43,573 nucleotides of DNA from Amphimedon queenslandica (GCF_000090795.2 NW_003546494.1:9698-53270); one strand, 5' to 3'; numbered from the stretch's first letter, positions 9,090-21,345 are shown. Numbers and translations are program-made. The notes: a model not told the origin generated them from the sequence alone.

Positions 9090-12000
9090 AAGTCAATGTC
9101 AGTAATTACTTCTGTTTCAATCGGTTCCTCCTCTTCATCATTTTCTTCCTTGTCTTCTTCATTGGTGCCTCTGTCTTGTTTCTCAGAATTTACATTTTTG
9201 CAGTTCTAGCATTGACAACTTGCACCACATAATCTAATATTTTTCTTGCAGCTGCATTTTTTTGTTTCACACCCTGTTTTGCAAGTATGTCATTTTCCTA
9301 AAATTACAAGTATTGCCTGTATGTTGTCCATTACATCCTTTGCGTCCCAGTCTATGACATACTTATGATTTGATTTACACCAACCTTGTAATTCTGGTGC
9401 TTCAAGTCCCTCATATATTTCTAATTTGTTACAATTCTCTGAAATACATCTGATCCATTATGATCTCATCCAATGCCTATATAGTGCTGTGATAGTTAGA
9501 GGTCTTTGCTCTTTAGCATTTACTCTTGTTACCTTTTTATTGATATATACCATTTGTGATACTTCTCTTCGTCATTCAAACATCTATCTTACTATAAAAT
9601 AGCTGACTTGGAGTGTCAAATCCCATCATATTTACTACAGTAGATAGGTTCTTTTTGAAATATACCAATAGTAGAAAAGCCAAACAACATAGTTTTATAT
9701 TTGCTTTTTTGACTTGAGAAAGACAACCTGTAGTTTGAGATCCATTAATAAATTTGGCAGCTGAAAGAAAATATTTAGACATGTAGCTTTTCCATTTCCG
9801 GCAGTGTAGGAAATGTAATCACATCCTGTGAATATGTAAAGTTGAGACATTATTTCTCCTAATGTCTTTTGTGGAAGGGAGGCAAGACCGGGAACTTTTT
9901 GAAAACAATTTAATTGTTTGTTCATGTCAACGTATTTGGGTGGATGTTGTGGCATGTTACATTGAACAACTATTCTTTTGCTAACCAGTATGTGTGACTG
10001 TGTTAAACCAATGTTATATACATGAATGTCGGGAGAATAAATGACAATATGATTAAACTGACATTGTGCAGCATGCCTCCAATCACAAATATCAGCTTCC
10101 TCATCATTGCATTTGTAGACAGTAGATATTAGTGATGTGAGACTTTCTGCTGTTTTTACCAATGCATTCTCTGTATTTAATCAGAAAAGCATCCGCGAAG
10201 TATTAGAGTTCGCTCAGCAATTAGCTTGTTTTGGGCAAATGATGTTACAAGTGCTCCTATTATTTCTTGTTTGCATTTTATGCAATCAAGATAGTCACAC
10301 CATAGCTTCGGAATATTTGAATGTGGTGTTAAAACTACATGATCATGCTCTTTTGCTGACTGACCATACCTGCGGCTGTGTTCACATTCCTTAGGATTAA
10401 AATGTCAATCTTCCAGGAGGGTCAAGTACTAAATGTACTTGTTTAATTCCACGCTGATAATAAGGAATGACAAATCTTTGTATAGCATATTGCTCCATTG
10501 ATTTGTGCTATTGTAGTGGGTTTACATTGATACAGAATGTGGCATCTATTATTAGAGCTTGGGGAACCCAGTGTATATTGGATGTAAACGGGGTGCTGTC
10601 GTGCACATTGTACGTGTCTAATTGCTTTATTCCCTTTGTGTGGGTTGCCATTCATATCAGCGAATGCTCTAGGCAGAAGTGAATATTACTCTTGTTTTCA
10701 TCATACGTTTGACCAGTTTCATTGCACCACGCCAATCTCTTCCTGAAATACTTATTCTTTCTGTGATAATCTAGCTTCAGTTACCTTCACTGGAGCGATT
10801 GTAAGCAATCGCTTACACCTTACAGGAGCTTATTGACATTTGTCGTATGTGATGACTAATGTAGTTATTGTAACTGGATTCCCCAATTTTTCTAGCCTGA
10901 AGGTCATGTGTTTGTTCCAATGTAGCTTTAGCTCCACTATAAACATTAAGAAAGCCTCTGTTTGTATAACGGTCAGATTTGAATAACTCATGCCATATAA
11001 TTGTACTTTGCATGATCTTGACATTTTCTTCGTATTGTTTAACAGACGTTTCATTACTAAAAATTGAATCATTTTGTTCAGACTCTGTTTTCTTTCCAGA
11101 AAGAGTTGTGCTTTGAGTTGTTTATATGCCTTTATTCTGAGATAGTTCTCTGTTGGTGTCACTACTGCCATTTTCATGTCTGGGTTAATGGACATTTCAG
11201 GTCCTTTATCAAGAGCAACAGCATGACCAATATCATCTGTAAGCTTAACTGTAAAACCACCAGCTTTTAAGCAGTTGATTACATGTGTTCGATAATTAGC
11301 AATGTCAGTCAGGTGATGTAGAAGGTGCTATTGATAACATGGCCGATGATAGGCTGAGAATAAAGGTGCCACAACTTTTAAGCATCCCATTTGAATGTCC
11401 CAGTAGGATGTCCTAACTGCTACAAATAAACTGATACAGCAAAAACAATCAGTTAAAACGAAGTTCACCCAGAACATCCATGTTTCGACTGCTTCACTTA
11501 TTTCTTGTATGTAGTTTACAAATCTACTGAAAAGTGAGCAATCTGTAATCATTTCTGTATTGTTATTTCAATGATAATGTGGTAAATATTCATAATCCAC
11601 GATGTGCTTCATCATTTTCTGCAAGTTTTCAAGTTGGTCATTGGCAATTACAAAATACGAAATAATTTCTGTAAACATAGCCTCGCGTGACATTATTATA
11701 AACTGATGTTTTTTTGAAGTGGGAGCATGATTCAAGTGACTTTAGAGTTTCTCCTCTCTAGCCTGATGGTCCAGCAAAATCTTTTAATCCTGTGTGATAG
11801 TAAGTCTTCATTAGAACTTGTTGAAATTTTTTTTAAATGTGCCAAGCGCCTGAAAATAGTAATACTTCATTTAAGACATGGTCATATAGCTGCTTCACAT
11901 GTTGCAAATGCTCAAATGTTTTCCTATCTCCAACTACAGTTACTGGAGTCTTTCAAATGTTACATATGCTATTGTTTTATCAGAGTCAGCATTTTCGTGT

Positions 12001-13632
12001 AGTAATGTCATTTAATGAGTGTTGGAAGCATTGTGATCTAGTTGTGCTTCATTAGGGAAGAGAAACTGCTGAAAAGACTTTAGAAATTTCTCTTTGTTAT
12101 CATTATGCACTACTACTTTATGCAGAAAAAATGCAAATGCTTTATTTAAATTTTATTTTTAGACTTTGATTCATTATTTGATTCCACAAAATTTGATAAA
12201 TTAGCATTTGTTTGTGTAATTGTGTTAATATTTGAAGCTACTTGTATAGGAAGACTAATTGTATCCTTTAATGGTGATGGTTGCGTTTTTCGTGTTCTTT
12301 TGGGGCCAATTTTTCCTTGGTTGTGTGGTGAATTAAATGAAGTACGAATTGCTTGTTTTTTATTAAATGTTATATTATCTTGCCTGGTAACTGTTCTTGT
12401 CCTGTTTTCTACATGTATATTTAGAAATGGAACAGGTTGAACAACTTGAATTATTGTCCCACGAAAACTCCTCTGATCACCACAATCTACAGTGGCATGG
12501 CTTTGAAAAAAATCTATATTGTCAGTACTTACTACAGTAAATATATGTGATGAAAATTCATTCAAAACTTCTTTATCCTTTTGGGTCTCAGCTACACTAA
12601 CTACTAATCTGTCATGAGTATCCCCATCAACACAGACCAAGCCTATTTAGAAATCTTATTAAAGAACATTATCCGCCATAAAACTCAACAGCATCTGCAA
12701 CTAGGTGGTGCAACAATGGTATACATAAAGAGTTGGTAATGAACAGCATTATACAAAAAAAGAATTGTCAATCTGTTTTGCTGTGGTTCTCTTCATTTTC
12801 ATGACTTTTGCACTCTCCAACTTTTTTCATACTGGTACAAATGAAAGTCCAAAAATTCTGTTTCTATTTCATTGATACTTTCATGTAAGTTAAATTCAGT
12901 GAGATTCATAGTCTTGTTTTCATCACACTTCATTTCTTTGTGTATTTTATCATTAATGATAACACTGGCTTCCACTAAATAATTTTTTCATTATGACATT
13001 ATTTTTGTTGCTTCTGCTTTTTATTTTCTTATTTCCAATTCATGCAATGCATAGGTTAAGCACTTCAATGAATCTGTTTGGTAAAGATATAATATAGTAC
13101 CCATCTTTCTAATGGCGTATTTGTAGCTTATATTATGGCTGTAAATATATAGTTAAATGATTTGAGTAGCCACCTTGCTGAAAATTCCACTGTTCCATCT
13201 CCTAATTTTAATAATCAAATTTTTACTCTTTTTCATGTGTTTAAAACAGTTTAGGACAAAACTCACTGCATCTTGAAGAAAGAGTGCTTTTCTTTCGTAT
13301 AGTTTATTGTCTGTAAACATTGGTTGATAAGATACCCTTTGTAAGGTTATTTGTTGATTGTTTTTCCATATCTAATGACCAAGTGTTAATACTTCACTGT
13401 AGTGCAACAGTTTCCTGACTTTTTTTCTTTTTTTTATTTACTATTGCATTATGCTTGTCATAGCATGATTTGCAAATTGTCTTTTTTTTGTTAGGTTCTT
13501 GTTACTTTCTGTTGGCTCATTCATACAACCACAAATAAGTTTTGAATCTGAGCTATGTCTGAAGTATGGCCACTGTCTCACCTTTGGTTTGGCCCCACAG
13601 ATAGCACAGAGATAATGGAAGGTGGGTGGCAC
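9090..13632 (-). pseudogene. Large transposon-type gene: XPG/FEN1-like nuclease signature plus CXC domain
   Basis: In minus-strand order: a Cys/His cluster (YLCAICGAKPKVRQWPYFRH then ICGCMNE, 13632-13530); DNIDFFQSHATVDCGDQRSF then GTIIQVVQP (about 12560-12430); GDRKTFEHLQHVKQLYDHV (about 11925-11870); WDIQMGCLKVVAPLF (about 11400); MSINPDMKMAVVTPTENY (11195); YTNRGFLNVYSGAKA (10970); DEEAD, YSPDIHVYNIG and IFTGCDYISYTAGNGKA (10162-9790); a CXC motif (CKTGCETKKCSCKKN then CGASCQC, 9285-9200); and an acidic tail (EEDKEENDEEEE, about 9160-9115). I know this order from many uncharacterised invertebrate proteins. EEAD, SPD and GCDY with a following G-x-G resemble the acidic motifs of PIN-fold XPG/FEN1 nucleases; that is my inference. 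Two in-frame stops near and in the CXC and several frameshifts make it a pseudogene. Confidence 0.7.
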
Positions 13633-13651
13633 TACCTATCAAATGAATAGA

Positions 13652-13677
13652 GTTGTAAAAACGAAAATGGCCCACTA
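13652..13677 (+). repeat. Direct repeat, right border of the nested element
   Basis: GTTGTAAAAACGAAAATGGC followed by CCACTA, the partner of 8999-9024. It lies 20 bp beyond the first recognisable zinc-binding exon of the nested gene. Confidence 0.5.
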
Positions 13678-13894
13678 CATTCCATTGCCTATTTAAGTTA
13701 TGTATACAAAGTTTTAAGTTATTTAATCTTGCTACATTATGATAATTATTTTACCAAATATTATTACATAAAATAACTTTATATTATAATTATAAATAAC
13801 ATAGCAAAATGATAAGTCAGTATCAAATGAAAGAAGTAAGTTTCAGTTTTTATGCATGAATTAATCATGAAACTAAATGTACGTTAATCACATT

Positions 13895-15900
13895 TCAAGT
13901 AAAAAATAGGAGTTCGTGACCGTTGCGGGTCAAGTTTCTTGCTGGAAATGTGCTGTCCAGTTCAAACAGCAAGTGATTAAAAACAGGGAAGTAAACAATG
14001 ATCTTTAAAAAATAATAACATGAAAGTGCATTTCGATAACCAACTGGTTCAAGTAAAGTAAAAACTTGGATTCTTCTAAATGGGGTCCTCCTTGTGTTCT
14101 CAAAAAATTCATCAATACCATGTAATTTAGACACTGACTTTATGTATTTATATGTACAATCCCAGAAATTATCTGTTCTTAACTCTTATTGGGTTTTCTT
14201 AGTTTAAGGAACTAGACTAGTTGCAGACAAAATATCGAGATTCTTAGGTTGTAGCTAAATGGACAATGACTTTGTAATAAAGAAAATACAATCAAAATTA
14301 CCAAAGTGTCTACAAACTTAAAGGACTGGAGATAATGGAGAAGGCCTATGGCTTCCACAGCTTTAGCTTTGTCATTATCATCAGCAAGACACTTCAGCAT
14401 TTCAATGAGGGAGTCAAAAATACTTCAAATTGCATTAAGACCCAAACTTCAGCTAGTCCCTTGTGTGTCTCAGACTTTGTAGTTTCTTCACCTGTTTGTT
14501 TGCATGAAGCTCCCGCTTTGCTATGAAAAGTGCATGTCTCTTTGCTGGTCGATACAGTTACATATAGTGCCTGTATAAGTGAAAAAAATTGGGCTGCATT
14601 TGGGTTATTCTTGGCTGTTTACCAAAATGAGATTTAATACATGGGAATGACAATGAATACATGATGCCAGGGGGTGACATCTCTAATCCTGTTCTGAACT
14701 CCACTGCGGCTGCCACTCATAACAGAGGCCCCATCATACCCCTGTGACACTGTCATCTGTGGATCTAAGTTATTTAAAGTCAGTCTGTCGAAAATATACA
14801 GTGTAAGACTTTCTTCATTAAGAGCATTGGCTGGAAAGAATGTAATAAAACGCTCCATTAGTGCTCATTAGTGCTATTTTGTCGACATCAATGTATCAAA
14901 CCGCAATGAGCAGTTGCTCCTGCCTGCTGAGGTCTTTTGTCTCATCGACCATTATTGAGTAGTATCCTGTCGTTAGGACAGCTAAACTTATACATCTACT
15001 CACAGGAGTGGCCATTATTGATAAGATGTTGTTTTGAATGGTAGATGTGTACTTAGCTTCCGTGAGCCTTGAGTAAGCCATATTCATTGACAACAGAATC
15101 AAGACCAGCTACCAGACCAAAAATTTCTCTGAAATTACCTCTTTTGAGTGAAATGTCACATTTATCATGGCCACGAAATGCTATCTCTTGTTTGCTGTTG
15201 AGTAGAAGAAGATCTAAGATAGATGCTATATAGCGTATGTTTTTACGACTTTGGGGCTATGCCCCCAGGTCATCCTATAATTGATTTCACCCACGTGCTA
15301 TATATATTTGATTGTATGTCAACACTTACATTTCTACTATACACATTGTATTGGAAGACGTAACAAGCCTTAGCAACCACCTGCCTGCATTATGTAAGTG
15401 GGCATGGTCGGTTTGCTCATGGGACAAAGTTATGAGCATTCTAACAGCAAAAGAACATAGAGATACTATCTAAAGTTTTTTCTGGAAGCATAAGAAGGTA
15501 AAGAGAACCTTCATAAGTAGTAATAAGAACCCAGCTGTACTTGCAATGTGGTGAAAACAATTATAGGAATATTTTTACACTGTTACGCTTGTTTTTAATC
15601 TGCTCTGCTCTATTGCTACTTAGATTCTCTGCTACAGATTAATGTTTTCATGCAGCTAAATATTGTTGCCAAGCAATCACTGATAACTTGTGGGTTGTGC
15701 AATTAGCATGTTTGAATAGAACACCTGTTGTTCTTGTGGCAGGTTTCCAGTCCCGAAACCCAATTTCTATAATGCTTTTCTCAGGTCAACTACGGCCATG
15801 AGATGGTGAGCAAAATATATGGCAAGGATAGCAAAATGCAGTGTCTTTCTGAGCAGAGTATTTCAGCCAAGAATATTGCTTGTACCAGTCTCAAATGAAA
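13895..15900 (-). pseudogene. hAT transposase, N-terminal and catalytic regions
   Basis: hAT transposases cut and paste DNA through an RNase H-fold triad. From high to low coordinates I see a TTF-type zinc finger (WLKYSAQKDTAFCYPC then GFRDWKPA and H residues, about 15880-15650), LLLLNSKQEIAFRGHD with KRGNFREIFGLVAGLD (about 15210-15115), the first catalytic box YYSIMVDETKD (about 14960), GYDGASVMSG (about 14735), NPNAAQFFSLIQALY (14600) and DDNDKAKAVEAIGLL (14385-14340). FLKIIVYFPVFNHLLFELD (14030-13970) fits the post-catalytic segment of ZMYM1/DUF4371-type proteins. At least four frameshifts or stops separate the pieces. The C-terminal part is 5.2 kb away. Confidence 0.8.
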
Positions 15901-15909
15901 CACCTGGCT

Positions 15910-16945
15910 TTACCCGAAAAGTTGGAGAATGGAAAGTAAATAAGAGGTTGACAGGGTACTGATGATGTTGCTAATGCAATGTCATTAATGATGGAAGTAC
16001 TACTAGGCAAGGATGGTGTTCCCACATTTGCATCAAATAAATTACTTTCCAATTATGAGGCAACAGTGTCAGTGTGGCACACATCAACTGGCATACGGAT
16101 GTACTCTAATAGTTTAGATAAAATGTGAGTAATTATTTACTGTGATTATTCTAACCATTTTGATCTCCCTCTTCATTAATAATGTTACCTGCCTCACTCT
16201 CGCACATCCTTTTATTGCTACTGTTTTCATTAGCTTAATTGGAAGACTTATAAGATTTACTTGTATATTTAAACAGTGACAGCTGCCTACTCATCATGTA
16301 TGTACAATGTATATGTGGTTAGTCATAAGCCACCACTACAAGTAGAGGCTTTAATGCAAGCTACCTCCACAAGATTGTGATTAAACAATGAATAATATTA
16401 TTGATATAATGAATATAATTATTTTAACAATAAATATTATCATGAACAATGAATATAATTATTAGTGTCATTTGATGGTAGGGCCCAGGCCTGGTCAGGC
16501 CCTACCTTAGCTATGCCACTGGCAGTCATGAGTCTCATTATAATGTATAAAAAATTTTTATGAATCTAGTAAGAATAATGTGTTGTAACAATAATTGTCA
16601 TAATAATAATTCCTTTATTGTCTGCGACACCTCATGCAAAACCATAGTTCATCTTAGGCTGTACCACTAAGCGAACACGTTTCATGTGGTACCAAAACAA
16701 AGTTCACAAGGTATTGATGCATCTTCCATATAATTAATGTCCTCTGAGCTGACTTGACATCTGTAGAAAGGATTTTTTTTTCATTTGACTGATAGTACTG
16801 TAAGTTTCCATGGCTCTAGTTTTAAAAAATTATTTTCTTCCAGTAATAGACTTATCATCTTTTTAACCTGGCAAAATTTATTATAATTAATAAAATTTTA
16901 TAAAAAGTATGGAAACAAATAAATAAAAAAATTCTATTACATATG
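15910..16945. other. hAT 5' region and AT-rich flank without a clear gene
   Basis: Minus-strand sequence from 15910 to about 16120 has short coherent pieces (ASPNI, IALATSSV) that may belong to the hAT N-terminus. From 16.15 to 16.47 kb and 16.53 to 16.94 kb it is AT-rich with ATTATTAAT-type runs and no supported gene. Confidence 0.4.
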
Positions 16946-17963
16946 AAAAGGTAGGGTTGTCAAAAGATGAAATAAACAATGCGGTTGAGTTGAATCTTAA
17001 TAATAATTATTAGTTTAATTATTAATTATATGTGTTAATTAATATAAAAATTATTATTTATAAAAATAATACAAAAATTTTAGCCCTACTTTGCAGAATT
17101 ATTTGGAATATTGATTCCTTTAACATGACAAATTCTAATGAAAGAATGAGAACCCAACTGCTTAGTTCCAGCCTACACAAGCGTGGCAAGTCTAGTGACA
17201 ATCCTAAAAAATATATACATTAATTCTTAATTTTGTATAATGGTACTGAATCACAAAGATTAAAGACTGCAATAGCAAAATAGCTAATCCATGTGATGAC
17301 AGTAATCTATTTAATCAATAATTGCTGAAAGGCTAATTGATATCTATCACAATAATTATTAATTTTCATCATTGCAATGTTTAGTAGAGCAATCCGGAAG
17401 TATACATTATACCAAGAGTAGATGATAGTTAGAGAGAGTGTCGAACTGCACTATGCTAGCTGGAATATGACCGCATAGAACTTGTGCATCTTTGGACATT
17501 CCTGCATACTGGGTGTGGCTGAGAAGAATAAAATGGCTGCCTAGTTTCCTCAACAAGGTTTACTGGCCGTTTTGGAGTCTCTGCTGTAGCTATACTGCAT
17601 AGCAGGCTTCAGCAGGATTATAAAGTGTACTAGTATGATGTCTAAAGCTTCTTTAAGTGTTCTCCATTGTTCCTTATGCAAACTTCTACACGTGCTTTTA
17701 GTAGGTACACCCATGCTTCAGGTCTCACGTGACTTAGTTCTACGCGGTCATATTCCAGCTAGCATAATGCAGTTCAACACTCCCTCTAACTATCATCTAC
17801 TCTTGATTATACAGAGGCAGATTTTAAATTAAAATTCTATTCACATTTTAGATTTTTATTTTTTGCTAAATTAATGTTTATTATTAATAATTGAACTAAT
17901 AATTACTTTTATGATTGAACTCAGCCCCCTTGTTTCTTTAATTTTTTGGCAACCCTACCTTTC
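16945..17963. mobile_element. 1-kb element with about 95-bp diverged inverted ends
   Basis: The left end reads GGTAGGGTTGTCAAAA from about 16951 and continues through GGTTGAGTTGAATC and TAATTATTAGTTTAATTATT. The right end, reversed, reads GGTAGGGTTGCCAAAA, GGCTGAGTTCAATC and TAATTATTAGTTCAATTATT. Similarity covers about 95 bp. The target duplication is unclear. No coding capacity is seen, and it carries a second inverted-repeat element at 17413-17805. Confidence 0.65.
17413..17805. mobile_element. 393-bp element with about 70-bp inverted ends and 7-bp duplication
   Basis: The ends begin CAAGAGTAGATGATAGTTAG and stay complementary for about 70 bp through GCTAGCTGGAATATGACCGC with roughly five mismatches. 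ATTATAC flanks both sides (17406-17412 and 17806-17812). A 7-bp duplication is uncommon: hAT gives 8, and Dada elements are reported with 6-7. The superfamily is therefore uncertain. Open frames inside are only side effects of the inverted ends. Confidence 0.8.
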
Positions 17964-17965
17964 CT

Positions 17966-18839
17966 TAGTAAATACAAATTTTTTTCATTTACTTGTGCCC
18001 TCTCAACTTTACCATGTCCAGCAATGAGTAGACACGGATTAGTATACTGAGCAATTATCTCTGTATATTGCTGGTTGACTGTATAAATGGCAGGAAAGGA
18101 CATTTCTATATCTTTCTTCACAGAAAGTCACATCAATTTGCGCATTTTAGTAGCTCTTCTCCATCATTATACCTGTGTTCCTGCTAACTATGACAGCATT
18201 TGGAGTAACTTTGTTTGGAAAATTTACAGATTAAAGATGAGGCAGTCAGTGCTACCATTTTGTCATTCCTTTATATACGTATGACAAATTTTTTACTTTC
18301 TAAATGGTTATATTTAAATTTCAAACCATTTTTGACAAAATGAGCTTATTTTCTGAAAGTGCAAGAAAGATAAAAAATTCCAAACTTTGTTTAAAACTTT
18401 GGTCTTCTAATTGTGAGGTAATTTTAGTTATTTCAGTGATGACGTGTGCAGCAACAAGAGTAAACAAGAGCCTCTCTCTTCCTTTAGGAATAATAAAGTA
18501 AAACTAAGAGTACTTGACATCTTATACAAGCAACTTATGTCTCCAGATCCCTTAAAAGTAATAATAATAAGGCTGTTTGTTACATGAATCTTCTTGCGCC
18601 GTGCCTGCCACTTAAACAAAAGGATATGTAAAAACTACCATAGCGAATTGCATTAAGTTGCATTTAAGGAGCTCAAAGTATCAAGTGAAGTCTCATCCAT
18701 GAACCAGAAAGAAGTCAGCAGGTATTGTAGTGAAGCTTCCCAATGCTGAGCTGCCGTTGCTATGGTAAATCCAATGAATATCATTAACTTAATGCAACTA
18801 GAAGTGCCGTTGCAATTTCTGGACATGCTATTATAGGTT
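17966..18839. other. Gene-free stretch
   Basis: No supported gene. A weak inverted pair, TACCATAGC near 18638 and GCTATGGTA near 18758, with GCATTAAGTTGC and CTTAATGCAAC inside, may be a decayed short element, but the ends do not pair well enough to call. Confidence 0.4.
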
Positions 18840-19812
18840 ATGTCTACTCTTGTCAATGCATCACATGAGCATACTTACTTAAAGACTCCACACACATCAC
18901 TTTTCACTCTTATCAATTTTGGTTCTTACTCTAGCTCTCTTTTTAATTTTACAATTTTTAATAATTATAATACTTAAGTAGTCAACCAATAAAAAACATT
19001 ATGGAAGAATAGTATAATTAAACTGTGACAAAAGTAGAGACAAAATAAGTACTAGCAAACTGGTGTTGCAAAAAATTCTAAACCACTGCGTAAAGAATAT
19101 TATTGAAATTACAGTATCCACACAAAGTCACAATATACATTTAGAGTCGTACCTACAAATTAAGCTTTACGCTTTCATGCAGTTGTGTAGCATTTTTTGG
19201 GACACCAGTTTGCATGTACTTATCTTGACTTTTTAAAATTAAATCCTACTGTTTTCCCATTTTTAATGTTTTTTGAAGTTGTTTCTTTTCTTCCTAAATT
19301 TTTATTAGCACTACATTCTGTTATGATTTTGTGAATAGGTTAATTGTATTCATGGTGATTAGGTGCACATAAATTAAAATGGCATCAAACCACAAACACA
19401 CGTGATGATTTGCACCTGGAATATCTACCAGCTTTTTTGTCCGTCCTTTCTTCTTTTTCACCTGTTGTGAACATCTTTCACTCAAGCACAGATGGACTAT
19501 GCAAAATGAACTTCAGAGGTTGTCTCTATAAGAAATTAATGGAAGTGATACAAGAAAGATGAAAGAAAGAAAAAAGTCTGAACAATTTCGCAGAAATTTA
19601 AATTTGAGCGTATTCTTTAGGAAGGCTCTTACTACACTTTAAAGTTACTAGGAGAATTGCTCAGTAAAGGACAGCTCATCTAAGCCATTTATGAGGCTGT
19701 ACAAAGAAGATAAGAGTTATAAGCATTTTAAAATTATAAAAACAGCCGCCATCTTGAAAACTTAACATAAATGCTACATTTACGCTACCACCTTTAAAAT
19801 TGTTAAACTACA
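18840..19812 (+). repeat. 5' LTR remnant of gypsy element 2 (includes repeat copy B)
   Basis: 18840-18990 aligns with 23188-23345 in the 3' LTR (shared GCATCACAT, TTACTTAAAGAC, CTTATCAATTTTGGTTC). 19260-19800 aligns with the window-edge repeats. The LTR ends CTACA at 19808-19812, complementary to TGTAG that opens the 3' LTR at 23042. A TTGGTGGCCTGGACAAG stretch follows as a possible primer-binding site. About the first 146 bp are missing. Confidence 0.65.
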
Positions 19813-19855
19813 TTGGTGGCCTGGACAAGCCTCAATCTCTATCTAAAGCTCAATC

Positions 19856-21244
19856 ATGGCTGAAGACAAAGATCCTACTACTCATAATTATCTTACTACT
19901 GCTGCTGTCTCTCTGAAGCTTCCTCCTATCTGATTCACGTTTGACCAGGTGGACGCTCAATTTAGTACTAGGAATACGGTAGATCGGGTTATATTCGTGG
20001 CTGCTAATATTTGCGGTGATAAAAACTAATAAAGAAGTTCATTTAAATACCATGGAAACCAGTTGATATTTGCTATGACAATCGACCACGTGTTTATACA
20101 ATTACAGTGTTCAGCAGCTAATATGCTTTTCTTCAGCAGTTTTAGTAGAGCCATCCAGATTCCAGTTCTCTATTCATTATCTTCTTGTATTGATTGACCA
20201 CTACCTCCAAACTCTGCTGCAAAATTAGTGATGGTCAGTCAGTTATGATTATAAACCACACCTAAATCAATAAACACTACCAAGAATGGGTAGAGAGTCC
20301 CAAGGCACGGCGAGGCAGAGTGAGTAGAGTGTTTTTGAAAAAAACTGGCTAAAGCAGCTTCAAAGAGTCCAAGGATTAGTAACAGCAACCAAAATAACAG
20401 CTCAGAACTCTGCTACCTGGTGCTGTGCTTCAATAAGGTGCCGTTTTCAATTAAAATAGCATGCAGTTGCTATGATAACTGCTAGCCACAGAAAAAAATC
20501 GCAAATATTAGCAGCCACGAATATAACCCAACCTACAGTATCATCTCTGAGAAGACTATGTTTAACTATGTTGTTGCATTTGTGGCAGCTGACTTTGCTC
20601 AAGAAGTGGGAGGCCTCAATCTAAAACCCTCATAATATCAACCTTACTAAGCTCTAAAGAGTGCTTTAGTTGAACATACTGCTGCTTCTAAACAATGTCG
20701 CCTCCAGCAACAGTTCTATGTAATGGAGCTTGGTGACCGCAAACTTACTCAACTCCTGGGACGAATGCAGCCACTTTTGGGCAATAAAGCAAGCTCAACA
20801 AATGCCTCTTTCCTTTGTGAGCTGTTTCTCTTACGAGTTTCATTGAATGTCAGCATGATTCTTGCTTCCTCAGATACCACAGACCTAGAGAAAATAGTGC
20901 AACTTGCTGACAATATAGTGGAAGTGACTACAGCACGAATTTCTTCTAGTAGTCAGCCTTCCAGGACTCCTGAGGAAGGCACAGCACGCTATGAGATTCT
21001 GGAGCTGAAGCTGATCGTAGCTTCTCTCCTGTCTTTTAGCAAGCAACAATGCCTTTTCTCCAGTGGAAACACACATTGTTCTAGTGATGTTGTGCTTCTT
21101 TTCCTACAGGCAGTTCCATTTCAGCTACATCTCTGTGCTGGTATCGCTGCCGTTTTGGAGATTATGCCAGGAATTGTCAATTTCCTGAGCCAGGTCTCCT
21201 CCAGATATGGTAGGGTAGTCAGTATTAGCGACAGGCGCCACTAG
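19856..21244 (+). pseudogene. gypsy gag relic of element 2
   Basis: The ATG at 19856 starts MAEDKDPTTHNYLTTAAVSL and reaches a stop after KLPPI, where related gags continue. The frame resumes in pieces (DQVDAQFSTRNTV), is cut by the insertion at 19986-20529, and continues as FNYVVAFVAADFAQEVG and then the long frame from 20723 (ELGDRKLTQLLGRMQPLLG, FLCELFLLRVSLNVSM, LEKIVQLADNIVEV). A zinc knuckle CWYRCRFGDYARNCQ lies in another frame at about 21135-21180, with the usual His replaced by Arg. Confidence 0.8.
19986..20529. mobile_element. 544-bp element with 30-bp perfect inverted ends, inside gag
   Basis: GGGTTATATTCGTGGCTGCT and the next 10 bp at 19986-20015 are exactly complementary to 20500-20529. 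Gag coding stops at the left end and resumes at the right, so it is an insertion. No convincing direct duplication is visible; a TA pair internal to the match is possible. There is no coding capacity. Confidence 0.8.
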
Positions 21245-21283
21245 CCTGCAAGAAAGTCACATATTTTACTTAACTGATTGCAC

Positions 21284-21345
21284 TAAATCACTTCGTCTCC
21301 TCGTTCACTCTGGAGCTAAAGTTTGTCTCTTTCCCTCCACATACA
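21284..21345 (+). pseudogene. gypsy protease remnant of element 2
   Basis: A short frame reads LRLLVHSGAKVCLFPST, matching the protease active-site segment with Asp changed to His. The gag frame, this piece and the RT are in different frames. Confidence 0.5.

Larger units (their letters stand above)
7946..16521 (-). mobile_element. hAT (TTF/ZMYM1-like) transposon split by another element
   Basis: Minus-strand pieces of one hAT transposase run from about 15.9 to 13.9 kb and resume at 8.66-8.24 kb. Between them sits an unrelated element of the same orientation. The proposed outer ends are CAGTG...TAGC...AGGGCC starting at 7946 and, inverted, GGCCCTACCTTAGCTATGCCACTG ending at 16521. The match is patchy. 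The flanking octamers CTGGTCAC and GCAGTCAT share five of eight positions, compatible with an old 8-bp hAT duplication but not proof. A palindromic GGTAGGGCC...GGCCCTACC lies at 16477-16506. Confidence 0.5.

Noticed and set aside
10137..12440. Several plus-strand open frames between 10.1 and 12.4 kb
   Set aside because: All are antisense to the XPG-like/CXC gene and lack coherent motifs.
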